64,000 nt of DNA from Acanthopleura granulata (GCA_016165875.1 JABBOT010000001.1:10667306-10731305); one strand, 5' to 3'. Numbered from the stretch's first letter, positions 35,181 to 47,900 are shown. Notes: generated by a model from the sequence alone, not told the origin. Made by a program: numbers and translations.

Positions 35181-36998
35181 ATAACACATCAGTATTGATT
35201 AAGACAATCTCAGTCAGAATACTCTGACATACAATAGGCTATAATCTGTGTCTATAGTTTCGATTAAAAATTGAAGTAGGATCTAACACTGGTACACTAC
35301 ATCATACACTTTTAATGGTGAAACTGCCTATATTCGAGGGTGTTGAAAGGTCAGAGGGCAAAGTGAAAAACATGTACGTGAGTAATAAAAGTAAACTGTT
35401 TCCTCCTCGGAAAGAGCACCAATGGCAGAAATCCTGTACTGCACGGTGTGCCCTCATTATGACCACTGGCATGTGGAATTTCAATACCTGAAGTACACTT
35501 CAGACGTTCTGAAGTAGGTCAATGGCTTAAAAGCCAACACGCATTGCAGCTGTCTTTTATAGAGGTATATTCAGTCTCATAAGAAAGAAAATCGCTATTC
35601 ATCATGGTCAAAGATATCAGCATACTAGTGACCGCGAATTAACCTCCAGTTAAAGAGAATTCAGTAATGCACGGCTTACAACGTCGACCCGTCACAGGGG
35701 TGTCTGATTTGTCATTCTGTTTGTGTTGACTCTGCATGTAAAACTAGTCATAATCTCAGCAGCTGAAAGACCATTTGGGTCAAACGCGCGGACAAAAAGG
35801 TTGGATACACAAATAAGGCAGATCTGAACCAATAAACCAATGCATAAACTTAATCAACCGCGAGTGCTTAGAGTTACAACAATCAGAAAAAGATGACTGA
35901 GTGATTGAAATGGTTGTTTGAAGACACTTAATGGATGAGGTGATTAGCAGAGCTATCCATGGGGCATTCCTAACCTCGCACGATTGGGGACATTCATGAT
36001 ACGGATAGAAGGTCAACGGGTTTTAAAGTTATTAGATTTATTACCCTATGCATTGCATTAATTGAACCGATAGTGTAGACCACTGGGACCTAAATGGCCT
36101 AAATGACACTGACGTGCCCTGGTAATGCTTCAGAGCAGGCCCTATCTTGTTTGAACATCTGAATTAACTATCCCCCAATTCCCATGTTGTACACAATCGG
36201 AGAGATCGTAAGTGCTGTGTGTATAAATCTGCATACTACCTGCACGTGCTTTCATTGGCCCAGTTGGAAGAGTCGACTACACCAAGCCGGATTTGTACAC
36301 ACTAACTGAAGGTAGGGCTTATTTCAGTTCCGGATGTAAACTTCTGTCCGACCATATCTCCCTATACGATAGAGTGTCACACGTCAGTCGGATACTGTCT
36401 ATTCAGGCAGGGGAGATGTGTTGACAATACTCCCACCGTTACTACACGAGCGTGGCCTTCGGAAAGCAGGACGACTTTAGGCATGCGGCTGTGTGCATGT
36501 ACTTGCATATAGATGACAACGTAATTCTCGTCTAACTTTTCGTACCGTCCTCTTTCTTATCATTTCCCAACAGTCAAATGGCTTCAAGGGTTCACCGACT
36601 TGGATGTGTTTGAAGTAACCTGCCTCTTAAGATGTACACTGCCAAGGTACTACTTTAATGCTCATTCCATCCTGACCTTGTGGTTCCGGTCAGTGATTTT
36701 GCACTTACATAGATCCTCGCCCTCTAAACACTCTTATAGGCCTCTGGCGTAGGGTGAATTTAAACGGGCGTCTCGTTCATAAGTTAAGACAATACAACCT
36801 GTGAAAAAGATATCACTGGAATGTACAGTTTTACCTATATATCTAACCGGTTGTTTGTCTCTTCGGAACAGAGATAATATAGACGTCCAGCACCCTAAAG
36901 TTTGTTTGAAAGCCAGTGTCGGAACATACACCTACAGTACATAGTGTCATCCGCACACTGACTGGTAGTGATTTTACTCTTCATAAAATCTGTAAATC
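35181..36998. other. Intergenic, upstream of receptor B
   Basis: No gene was recognised; short frames such as 35780-36016 (-) lack domains. No clear TATA box was seen before 36999. Confidence 0.35.
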
Positions 36999-38066
36999 AT
37001 GAAGACTCCTTTCATGTTTGTGGGTTTTGTGGTTCTGGAGGTAGTGCGGATCTGTTCTCCCCAACCCGTCCCGAATATTCCCGACATCCCACCTCCTATC
37101 CCCGACAATGTCCCCCGTACAGCTGCCTCTAAATACTATACCGTGAAGACAAACGCCACTTTCAGGAACATAACAATTGATGCCACGGATTACTCATGCG
37201 GAGAAGATGCCTTTTGCGATGCTTCCTTCGCCAAGTTCCGGAAACCGTACTGCTTTACGTGCCCGACATGTCACTGTGACGAGGATTGTACCTTCTATGG
37301 TGACTGTTGTGTTGATCGTTTGTTTGACGTGGACACAGATTCTCCCATCACACCTTCTCCACATGTCACCTGTCAACGACAACATCCACAGAGCAAAGAA
37401 TACAACGACCCATTTTTGTTTATGGTGACATCCTGCCCCCCGGGCTCACCGGCTGACAATGTAACCACAACAAGATGCGAGAGCCCGTCCGATTCCACGG
37501 TCAGAGAGTCCACGCCGGTGTCTGTCCGGACGACTCAGATCACGTATCGAAACAGTTACTGCGCCTGGTGTCACGGTCAGAGGGACTTCATGGAATGGCG
37601 TCATGAAGTGAAATGTTCTCAGAGAGATTTCCTGAAGACGGCTAAGGACAAGGATGATCTCTGGTCTCTGGTGATGTCTAGCCCATCCTGTAAGGTTAAG
37701 AGTTTCCCTCCGATAGGGATAGACACAAGAGAATGCCAGAGCAGACTGACAGACACGTGTAACATTACCGGAAGGTGGGAAACTAGAAATGACAGAGTCG
37801 AAGCATTGTGCAGCATGTACAACCGCCCGATAATGTCGACATTTACATGGTACAAAAATATTTTCTGTTTCTTATGTAATGGAGCAAAAATGACCCGAAA
37901 ACAACATTGTTCTGATGGGTCAATCGTATCTCCACACGATGTGACATTTCCACTGAGTGTTATCATTGACTTCAATCCGAAACCGAGGCTAATGTCGGGT
38001 GTACCGGAGGTTGCTCAGGTGAACACGCCAAAATGTAACGAAACGGACCTCTATGACCCTATTTCG
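36999..38066 (+). CDS. Receptor B exon 1: signal peptide, somatomedin B, ectodomain
   Basis: A hydrophobic N-terminus (MKTPFMFVGFVVLEVVRICS) is followed by a Pro-rich stretch. The somatomedin-B cysteines at 67, 73, 85, 88, 91, 93, 97, 103 and 104 end with CHCDEDCTFYGDCCVD. The downstream block FDVDTDSPITPSPHVTCQRQ is nearly repeated in the pseudogene at 49098-50551. The exon ends ...DPIS before GTAAGT. Confidence 0.88.
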
Positions 38067-41000
38067 GTAAGTTTGTTCTGTCACGCATTCTGTAAAGATG
38101 AAACCTGAAGTGTAACATAATGAAATTCTTAGATTTGAATACTTTCTTTTCTTTTAAGAGTTTGTCATTGCTATGTCTAAACTACTAATATAGGCATTTA
38201 GACATTTCTATACCTCACAAACGCATTTGCATCTGCATGCAAGAAGGCATAGACGATACAACATCAACAAAAACAAGCAATTATGTGAAGATAAACTATA
38301 ATGACAACCAGTGCCCACATAACACAGCCTGAAAAGAAACTTGGTATCATTTCAGGCAACATGTTATATGGCGCGCTGCAAAGCACACATAGTTTGTCCT
38401 GAGCATTAACAGCCCGATATACGAACATCAAGCTGCGCATATATCACTGTTACGTATTTGTCTGTCTGAGGACGGATAGATTAGGTTTTAACACGTTTGT
38501 TAACAGGTGTCTCCTTGCAATAAGAAACTATCGTCACGGTACCTTTTTTATAGCCTCTATCAATACCACGGGAAATACGAACACGTGTATATATATATAG
38601 CAGTTAAACTACAAATCACTTGACCGTGAAAAGTCGCGTTTTTACATTCCCCCAGGCCTGGTAGTCGTCCAGCCTAAAATATTCATCGACTATAGCCATA
38701 TGTATATGTATAGCTATTCACTTTCTGGATCTTGGTTATATCTGTTAAGGTTTACAGATACTCGAACCTGTCTGAGATGAAATTTCGTCAAGCTTTTTTT
38801 ATTCCACATTATGGTTCTCCATTTTCTTGTCTTTCCCCTGATGTAAAGATGAGAACCAAAATCGAATTGTAAATACCTTAAATTTGACAAAAAGTATAAA
38901 TTATTATGAACTAAGGCAGTTGTGTTTTCTTAGTTCCTCCTGTTTGGGAGCCTGGGGGACGGGGGTGGTAGCTCACTGAGGGGAGAATACCTTCTGTGAA
39001 TAGACATGATTCTGGTAAATGTGTAGTGCCTCCTCCTCTTGTCTATACTTTGTGCACCACTGCTTGGGCAGATTTCTACTCGAGTAGGCATTCTGGACCT
39101 TACATGATACGTGTTAACAAAAACAGCCTTAATTATTCTACCAGAGTACCGTCAGGGGTGGGGTTAATAAACACATCCTAGTAGCATTTGCCGAGAACTG
39201 TCGGGGGGGGGGAGGGGTTAATAAACACATCCTAGTAGCATTTGCCGAGAACTGTCGGGGTGGGTGGGTGGGTTAATAAACACATCCTAGTAGCATTTGC
39301 CGAGAACTGTTAAGATAAAACAGTAAACTTTCATGGAACATTATAATTTGTTGTTGGCTAAAATTTATTTTCAAACGAATAAGTGACAAATTTTGTCACA
39401 CTAGATTCTCTTGAAGACATTTTGGTTATTTTCTGCCTTTCTGTTTTTGAGACAGTCATGTGCTGGAATTCTATTATTTCTCGCTTATTTTTCAAACATG
39501 TGGCTTTGAAATTTGGCACACAAGTAGCTAATCTAAAAAAACCGTCCTACAGATTTTTGATATCTTTTATGCTTTTAAAGATATTACCAAAATAACACAG
39601 AAGTTTGTAAACATTTTAAAATTTTTGAATGTTTGTTCTGATCTCTTAGAACAATCTACAATGGATATCAAAACTATGTAAGACATTTTTTAGTTTAAAT
39701 AGAAAAGTATGCACCTGGACAAAAATTTTTGAAAATATTGAAAATTGGCGAAAAATAGCTTTTTGAAAAAACAGCTTGGATTTTTTTTAAAACTTCTCTT
39801 TATTTTCATTAATATAAAACTAAGGTAAATTTTAAAAGTATTTTTGAAATCGGCAGTCTTTTAACTTTAAGAATATATATACATATGACTATATTCTATG
39901 CATGTTTTGGGCTACTCAAAGCAAAATGCATAATTTTGCCTTGCAGGGTTTCCGGTATCCTTAACTTTAGAGTAAAGGTTTATACCTGTAAATGCACACC
40001 GAAGCACTTGCTTATTTTTAATCAGGGCATTCGGCTATAAGCGCTTTGAATAGGGTAAATTTTATTTTCGCATTATGTAATTACTATGCATTATTTCATT
40101 ACACTTATATCGCATCAAAAAAGGCACATTTATTGTTCAATCATACAGGCACTCACTTTAGAAAATGATTCTTCGACAAGTTCTTAACAACATAAAGTTG
40201 TGAAAGTACTTCAGAACAGGAAATCATACAATATAGCCCCACCAATAACATTTTAATCTACTTTCAGCTTTTGTTCACCGAGTAAACCAAATATTTCAGT
40301 TAATGGCTACAAAAAAACCGAAACGTAAAGAATTTTCTGTAAGAAAACTATAAAAAGTAATCTCTGAAAAACAACTGTGCTAAGGAGTAAGCCCATGCTC
40401 ATGAATTTCACGTGACTAATTCCTATCGCTGTTGGTAGTATTCATCTCATTTCGCAAAATGATTGGACACTTTGTGTCTGTGTTGACAACCTAATAGAAG
40501 CACAAATTGTTACTGCGTTGCAAACGTGTAATCATTTAATGAATAGTAATTTAATATTGTAGGAAAGCTGTCGGAATTTGCAGTGTCCTTACGGGCGAGT
40601 TTGGTCGGGTGGGAGGTGTGAGCTGATTTTAGACTCCGTTGCGGGCGTGGGTTATTCTGGCTCTCTGGCCATCAAGTTCACAGAGGAACTGACATTAGCT
40701 GAATGGAACGAACTTGTCGAGAACTTCGTCAAACTAGATCTTCGGAAAAATATGCAGCAGTTCTCTCCATTCATGTTCACTAGGATTACGAGGTCAGTAT
40801 ACACCACTCCACCTAGACTGGAAGGCTTCTTAATGATCGATGGACAAACAAGCGGAGCCAAGATAGACTTTACCTTTGTCTCAATTTCTTCAGAATATAT
40901 TCCACTGTTAGAGGACGCTCTGAGAAGCGTTCACTCTTTAGAGTTGGCCAATTACACTGTTGGTGAGAAACAAGGCACATTATCAACATTCCCATTACCC

Positions 41001-42230
41001 TGTGCTTCCAGAATATCGGATGTTTTAGACGGCACTCCGACAGTGACATCAGTGACCAGCGACCCGAAATTTCATGTGTGCGAATTTGGAAACTGTAACT
41101 TTAACGCTGTTAATTACGAATCCGTTCTTCACATTTTGGACTGTCCATATCTGGAGTTTAATCTCACGGACCACAATATAAAATTAGATTTGAAAAACTC
41201 AAGTGTTGAAATTGAAAACAATACAATATTTCTGCAGGAATCGGATTACTGGGCGTGTGGCGACGTCATTAAAATTTGTTCCGATAGTCTTTCCAACATT
41301 GCAGCAGAGTTGATGAAAAATTCCTCAACCAAGAGGAAGATCCCAGTCGTGAGTGTGTCGCCAGCCTTGACGATTGTCTCTGTCGTGTGTATCGCTCTGT
41401 CTTTACTCTGTCTTTTGCTGACATTTCTCGTGTACTGTCTCTTACCTCAGCTAAGGACATTACCAGGTAAAAACACTATGGTACTGGTTGCATATCTGTT
41501 CTGTGCTCAGCTGTTTTTCCAAGTAGGTATCAACCTTACCTACAACAAGAATCTTTGTCGTGTCATGGGTGTTCTTATCCATTACTTCTGGATGGCCACC
41601 TTTATGAGTACGGGAACGTGTGCCTTCCATATGTATACGGTATTCACGCATATGTCAGCTAAGCCATTCCATAATACTCTTCGTGAAACGAAGAAAATGT
41701 TACGATATCTCCTTATCACGAACGTCTTGGCGGTGCTTGTCGTAGCAGTGTGCATCGGTTACCATGTTGGGAGCACATCCGGAGAAGATATGGGGTATGG
41801 CGGCAACATATGCTTTCTCAAGGAGCCTCTAAGCATTGGAATTTTCTTTGCTGGGCCTTTGGGCGTCGTTCTCGTTTTCAACGTATTCTGTTTCATTCGA
41901 GTTGCGCTCTCCATTCGGAATGTCCCCAACATGAAGTCTGTAAAGAACCAGACAAACAGGAATCACGCGGCAGTGTACTTCCGGTTGTCCATATTGTTGG
42001 GCTTTACCTGGATCTTCGGATTCGTGGCGGCTGCTTTACAAGAGGAAGCTTTGTGGTATATTTTCGTAATACTGAACGGACTGCAAGGGGTTTTCATTTT
42101 TATCGCTTACTGTGTGAATCAAAGAATTCTTGCCATGCTAAAAACTGCTTGCCTTGGGAAGACGTCAGACAAGTACAGCAGCACTCAAGTAAACAGCCCT
42201 GTGGCAAGTACGGAGACCTCCACTTTGTAA
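36999..42230 (+). CDS. Receptor B: somatomedin-B domain plus family-B-like seven-helix receptor (exons 36999-38066, 40563-42230)
   Basis: The two exons (356 and 555 codons) join in phase 0 (GTAAGT...TTGTAG) into about 911 residues. Exon count, splice position and domain order are the same as in receptor A, so the two arose by tandem duplication. The seven helices span about residues 621-874. Cys pairing between helix 3 (NLCRVMG) and loop 2 (NICFL) is kept. Unlike receptor A, helix 3 has FMSTGT where A has the family FGWM, so the conserved Trp is lost. The role, presumably sensing an extracellular peptide or protein, is inferred only from family. No GPS motif is evident. Confidence 0.86.
38067..40562 (+). 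other. Intron 1 of receptor B
   Basis: A 2.5-kb phase-0 intron. It contains the 54-55 bp triple repeat at 39150-39312 and otherwise AT-rich sequence with no recognised gene. Confidence 0.75.
39150..39312. repeat. 54-55 bp tandem repeat, 3 nearly identical copies
   Basis: GGTTAATAAACACATCCTAG, then TAGCATTTGCCGAGAACTGT, occurs three times with TTAATAAA starting at 39164, 39218 and 39273. Copies differ mainly in a G-rich run (GGGGTGGGG, then nine G with GAGGGG, then GGGGTGGGTGGGTGGG). Confidence 0.9.
40563..42230 (+). CDS. Receptor B exon 2: juxtamembrane ectodomain and seven-helix domain
   Basis: It starts ESCRNLQCPYGRVWSGGRCE. A membrane-proximal Cys region (ILDCPYLEFNL, YWACGDVIKIC) is followed by helix 1 (VVCIALSLLCLLLTFLVYCL), LRTLPGKNTM in loop 1, and YFRLSILLGFTWIFGF and LNGLQGVFIFIAYCVN at helices 6-7. 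The stop TAA is at 42228-42230. Confidence 0.88.
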   Translation, partial: ESCRNLQCPYGRVWSGGRCELILDSVAGVGYSGSLAIKFTEELTLAEWNELVENFVKLDLRKNMQQFSPFMFTRITRSVYTTPPRLEGFLMIDGQTSGAKIDFTFVSISSEYIPLLEDALRSVHSLELANYTVGEKQGTLSTFPLPCASRISDVLDGTPTVTSVTSDPKFHVCEFGNCNFNAVNYESVLHILDCPYLEFNLTDHNIKLDLKNSSVEIENNTIFLQESDYWACGDVIKICSDSLSNIAAELMKNSSTKRKIPVVSVSPALTIVSVVCIALSLLCLLLTFLVYCLLPQLRTLPGKNTMVLVAYLFCAQLFFQVGINLTYNKNLCRVMGVLIHYFWMATFMSTGTCAFHMYTVFTHMSAKPFHNTLRETKKMLRYLLITNVLAVLVVAVCIGYHVGSTSGEDMGYGGNICFLKEPLSIGIFFAGPLGVVLVFNVFCFIRVALSIRNVPNMKSVKNQTNRNHAAVYFRLSILLGFTWIFGFVAAALQEEALWYIFVILNGLQGVFIFIAYCVNQRILAMLKTACLGKTSDKYSSTQVNSPVASTETSTL

Positions 42231-42894
42231 GTCACTAATCCAGCAAGGGGCGGTAAGTCAGGACTGCGCGGAGCAGGAAAATGAACTGTGGAATGACAGT
42301 GAACTATACCTTACCAATCTCACCAGGGCTACCGAAAGAAGCCGTTTGGGACCGCTGTGATGCGGAGAAAACTCTCCCTTCAACGAAGTGAAGTTTTCTA
42401 GCAGATCCTGTAATGACTGACTATCTGTACAGATATTCTTTTGGCGGAGCCTGAACAGCACCCAAACTATGAATGATCACGACTGTGCTGGACAATACGT
42501 GCAGGTCCGCTAGTCAGAATAAGCTGTACGTGACAGCAGATTGGTACCCGAATGGTTCAGTGGTAAACGGGAATATAAAGGCCTTGCAATGATATAATAT
42601 CTGCTGTAAGTAGTATGGTGGCCTACGTAAACGCCTGCAGGGCCCATATACTAGGCTTTGCAGATAAAAGTACATGTATATATACAAAATTGCCAGCTGT
42701 TCTTGTAACTTATTTATATTTTCAAACATGAATTCCATTTTCATTTGGAATTATAGATCAAGGTTTGTTTGGCGAATGGATCCTGAGTCTAAAGGTTATC
42801 ATGCACATCCAAAGGTGATTGGAATAACACTCAAGGCAAAACGGTTATCAAAATCAGACCAAAGAAATTCCTTGATGTGAAAACATGAGATATT

Positions 42895-43400
42895 CCTGTC
42901 TATGTGTATGACATGTGTGATGTGACTTAAATCTGATAACGAGTGATGTTGTGAGTAAGTTGTGACTTAAGTCCAGTAACTAGGAATACTCCTTCATATA
43001 TACGCACGCAAGATGTGACTTAAGTCTGATAACGAGGAAGATTCCCTTATATGTATATACATGTATATAGGTCTACGATATAAAAGATATGACTTAAGCA
43101 TGATGACGAGGAATATACCTTCCTATATGTATGATGTGACTTCACATGAACAGTTGAAATAAAACCCGAGATGAGGTAAAGTAACAAGGGACAGACTTTC
43201 ATCAGTTACATTTTACCAATTATCACATTGACGTCACTTCCCTGGTTTTACTCTCCGTGCTGTTGTCTTCTGTATAAAATCTAGTAACTAGAAGTGTTCC
43301 TGCATATATAAATATGTACGTAAGATATGACGTAAGTCTGCTAATGAGGAATGTCCTTCCATGGGCCTACATACATATGCTCATAACGTGTGACTTACTT
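42895..43400. repeat. Degenerate ~70-bp tandem repeat, 5-6 copies
   Basis: Units share ATGTGACTTAAGTCTGATAA, then CGAGGAATA and CCTTCATATAT. The array is interrupted at about 43150-43280 by the dispersed repeat. Confidence 0.65.
43205..43285 (-). repeat. Dispersed repeat fragment, minus orientation
   Basis: TTACCAATTATCACATTGAC and CCCTGGTTTTACTCTCCGTG are close to the reverse complement of 22665-22735. The fragment sits inside the ~70-bp array. Confidence 0.55.
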
Positions 43401-43974
43401 CGTCCAGCCAATTAGTCACATGGTTTACTAGCCACTAGTGTGAGTAAAAATACAGCGGTCTGTACATATGTTGATGTGTCCATTGAAGTGGACAGTAGCA
43501 TTTTCTTAGGCACACTCATAAATAATACCCTTATGAGTATGTAAGTGTGTTGATGAAAAGACCTAGTTGGCACATCCCTTTGGCAAACAGTTTGACTATT
43601 AAATCACTTACTAAAGATGTTGAAAGCAGTATTACTGATACCGAGCTCATTTGTATTTCTACGAGTGGAACAGATAGTGAAGAGGAATGTGTGTGCATAT
43701 CTGCAGGTGGTAAGAAATGACTGTATTTATTGATTCCTCGATGCTGTGCCCCGTTATGTACAAGGGATAGAGCAAGCTCACTGAGCTTTAATCCCGCCAG
43801 CATATTGGGTTATTCAAACTTACATTTATTGTACATGATATCTATTACTGTTCTTTATATGTATCATGTAATATATGTAAACGATACTGGTGAATAAAGA
43901 ATTGAGAAAAACTGACAATATGTTTCAAATATATATACCAGACGTGTTCTGGCATCAATTCCAACAGTTTTTGG

Positions 43975-44950
43975 TGCGAATGTTACAGACAGTTAGCAAT
44001 ATTTCAAAGTCTGCGCCAACATCTCAACATTTCCGCAGCAAAACCCGGGGGAATCCACGACAATCCACGGGTTATCAGCAGACCTTCCTACATATGACCG
44101 CAGAGGAAGCCAGCATGAACTGGGCGACAGCATTGGTGAGAGGCCTGGGTTTTTGTGCTATGTTATCACCGGCAATGTTCCAGAGACAGGACCATTTGGT
44201 GTCAAACCATTGTTATAAGCAGACAGCAATGTTAGAGAGATTGCACCATCTTGGGTCAAATCAGTGTAATGACTAGACCGCAATGTTCCAGACGCTGCAC
44301 AATCTGGTGTCAGATCATTTTAAAAGCCAGAGAGCAATGTTCCGGAGACTGGTGTCGAACCATTGCCACAGACAGGCAGCAACGTTCCAAATCTTCACCA
44401 TCTGGGGTCAAACCATCGTCATACCCAACGAGCAATGTCCCAGAGATTTCACTATCTGGTATCAATCCATTGCAATAACTAGACAGCAATGTTCCAGGGA
44501 CTGCACCATTTGGTGTCAAACCATTGTTATAACCAGATTGCATTGTTCCAGAGTCTGCATCAACATCTGATATCAAACCATTGCTACCAGAAATGTTCCA
44601 AAAAATGCACCATCTGGTGTCAAACTATTGTAATAACCAGAGAGCAATGTTCCTGAGACTGCACCATCTGGTGTTAAACCACTGTTAGAATCAGACCGCA
44701 ATGTTCCAGAGACTGTACCATCTGTTGTCGCACCATTGTTATAACTAGACAGAAAAGTTCCAGAGATGGCACAAATATCTGTTGTCGAACCATTGTTATA
44801 ATCATGAGGGCAAAAATGTTCCAGAGACAGCAACTTTTGGTGTCAACCATTGTTAGAATCAAACAGAAATGCTCCAAAGTCTGCACCAATATCTGATGCT
44901 GAACCTTTGTTAGAAGCAGACATCAATTTTCCAGAGCCTGCGCAGGCATA
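43975..44950. repeat. 54-bp minisatellite, about 15 copies
   Basis: Units of CAATGTTCCAGAGACTGCAC, CATCTGGTGTCAAACCATTG and TTATAACCAGACAG repeat with a 54-bp period and some shorter units. A SINE core (44037-44150) interrupts the left end. Since 54 is 18 codons, open frames appear on both strands (for example 44310-44576 and 44573-44833 minus, 44283-44570 plus). Confidence 0.88.
44037..44150 (-). repeat. SINE core fragment, minus orientation
   Basis: AAAACCCGGGGGAATCCACG, TATCAGCAGACCTTCCTACA and GAGGAAGCCAGCATGAACTG match the core of the other inverted copies; both ends are missing. Confidence 0.7.
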
Positions 44951-47900
44951 CGATGCCCAACCATTTCACACAGAATATTTTCCTGATATACTGTACCAAC
45001 ATGATTATGTGAATTTCCAGCAACAATCACAACATATACAAATGCTTGCAGGGCATGGTGAGAAGCGATTGATGATGAATTCCCACTAAACCACCTCATG
45101 CTGTGCAATATGCACGTCAAGCCTTTGTGGGACGTTATTCTAATCTGTTTATACACAATATTGTTATTTTACGTTATCAAATTTATCTCAAGTTCTAAAC
45201 AATTTTATAAATGTAAAATATACCAGAATTGGTCATTATGTCGTTTCATGTACTTTCTGTTGGCTTAACAGATTCTGTAACATTACCAAATGCACTGGTA
45301 ACACATTGGGGCGGTCTACTGGTAGAGTGATTATAAATGTCACAGTTCTACTTTGCAAGCTATGACCTCAAACTTTTTCGTAGCCATAACTTCACCCTGG
45401 TGCATCTTTACAGCAGACGATTTCGCGACTACCCCCAGTAGAACGGTCGTGTCTTCTCAACTCTGACAGGCTTCCCCCATCCATAGACTGAACCCCTGTC
45501 ATAACGGCATACCTACTCCCATTGTTTGTTGCTGACCTACTTCTCAGATATTTATTGCGAAAAGCATATTCTCCAATGAACTTTATATAAACAACATCAA
45601 CTTCCCAACCCTCTCAAGAGGCTTAGCAATCGTACTAATACTGAAGAAAAAATGTCAGAATTGAATACTACATATGGTGAGGAACACAGTATATATTTAC
45701 GGTGGCCAAATGAAAACAATTGACCGATTCACAGCGGAGAGTCAACCGCGCCCAAAGTCCAGTGAATGACATCAACACAAAACAAGGCAGACAATTTTCG
45801 TTGGGACAGACACTTGACTCAGACTGCCAGAACTAAACCACATATCATTTTTCCCTGAAGCGACAACGATCTTAAAGCCGTTTTATTTAAAATATTCCAG
45901 ATTATCAAGATTGTCAGATGAAACTGTTATTCATGTTTCCTCTAAAGAGCATCAAAGCCACTGTAGGCTTTCAAAAAGTTTCCATTCTGTGTTTTCTACA
46001 GTATATATTATCAAAGCAGACGGCGTCTGTTCACAGTACAGAGTATTAGGCACATCGGCGATCTAGTCCTTTCCACCCAGTTTCGAATTTTATGAATTTA
46101 TTTTTTCAGAACTTTTCTTTCGTTTAATGGTCCATTACAGAGTTTTAATGCACTTTATTTTATACTTTTCTGGTAATGATGTAGTTTTAATTCAATTTAT
46201 CCACCTGCTGAAATAATATTTAACAATGTATCTCTGCCAAAGGCTTAATTATTATTTCTTATAATCGTACATGGACAATGTTAACAATCTGACAGCCCTG
46301 AATATATATTTCCAGATTAATGCCCGTAACTATGTGTATGTAAATTTAAACAATATTGTAAGCATGTGATAATAACAAGGATGCAATTTCATTTTTTCCC
46401 TCACACTCAATGTAATTCAATTACCCTAACGTACAGATTTACACGAACTGGTACAAATCACAGGAATGACTCACGAGATTGAATTTAAATGCATCTTGCC
46501 ACACTGCTGTCCGCTTTCGGAACTACAGGACAAATGCTGCAGCCATGGACAGAACATCCTGGATACCGACTGGCCATGTAGCGAACAAGGCTATCCACAC
46601 TGCTGCGCTGAAACAGGCGGTATTCAGGTTGAGAGTTAAACCCAGTCATAACTCTTTCACTTATTATCGGTTATGCAAGAATTTGACATGGGAATCATTA
46701 GAAAATTTTAGACAATCCTATCGCACTGTTCTTTTTAATATCTTGAAATAGTCTTTCTGCGTTTTGACTTATTATCACCTATACCAACACTCGCACTATT
46801 AAGTGCTGTCTGACGGGCAGGCTCTCTGCTCTGGCCGATGTACTTTTATCGCGCTTTCCCATTGGCTAGGGATAAATTGGGAGGCGTAGCCGTCGAATAG
46901 TCTATTGGCCACTCGACTGTGGACAGTTAGGCAAGCCCGTACGGAACAGCTGACGGGCATTTTGTCAGGACTGTCAGCTGACTACTTCTTTTACATCAGT
47001 TTTAGTCGCCACAATCTCTTAGACCTAAATAGGTCCCGAATTTTAAAATTTGAAGTTATCAAAATTTAGTGTGACAAATATTTTGGTAGCGAACAAGCCT
47101 CGTTATGGGCTTTTCTGCGCAAATGAACCATGTTGACGTTGATGTCAAATTGGTGATCAGAATACAAGCCCAATGACATTTACTTTATGAGCTGTTCCAT
47201 TCTCCTGTCAGGTTTTGTTCGTGTGTTTGTTTCATTCTGGTTTACCGTCGTCGTCATCATTACATCGACCGTATCACGACAGAATCGCCTTGCAGCAGAC
47301 CGAACCCAATGCGAACATATATATAGGGCTACCTCACTAGAACGCTATACCGAAGACATCAAACACGATACTAACATCGAGCCGATTAACACCTAGTCCG
47401 TTCCTTCAAGGTGGGTGCCAAGCGAAGTAGTACCAAGATTACCCATGTTAAAGTCTTAGGTGTGGATCGATACGAGATTGAATCTAGAATGTACATTTTT
47501 CTAGCCAGACGCTCAGCCCACTCCACCACTGCAGACGGCACCTGTCAGGTTATACGAATGGGACGAACCTCACCTATCTACACGCCTACCTACTCACCCT
47601 TCCTGCCTACTTTCCTAGCGAGAGTATCCGTGTTATAGGCTCACCAGCAGTAAAGTAAATCTCCCACTATCAAGAGCTGTGTTACGGCTTTCAGGTACTT
47701 TTATCGCGCTTCCTTCTTGACAAGTTAATTTGGTGGTGTTGGAGGTCAATCGATTAGAACCAATGGACATTGTTTTAAGGCCTAATTCGCAATGGTTGTG
47801 GCATCCTGTAAACAAGATCATGTCGTCTTGCTATAAAGTCCCTGTTTCCGTGAATGCCCCAAATTAAAAATTTGCTGGTTAAAAACTTTACCAAAGTGTT

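Larger units (their letters stand above)
42231..43970. other. Intergenic downstream of receptor B
   Basis: No gene was recognised. It contains a degenerate ~70-bp repeat (42895-43400) and a fragment of the dispersed repeat. Confidence 0.4.

Noticed and set aside
41750..42238. 162-codon plus-strand frame inside receptor B
   Set aside because: Out-of-frame shadow of the seven-helix exon.
44310..44833. Minus-strand frames with 18-residue repeats
   Set aside because: They come from the 54-bp minisatellite; other frames on both strands are open too.
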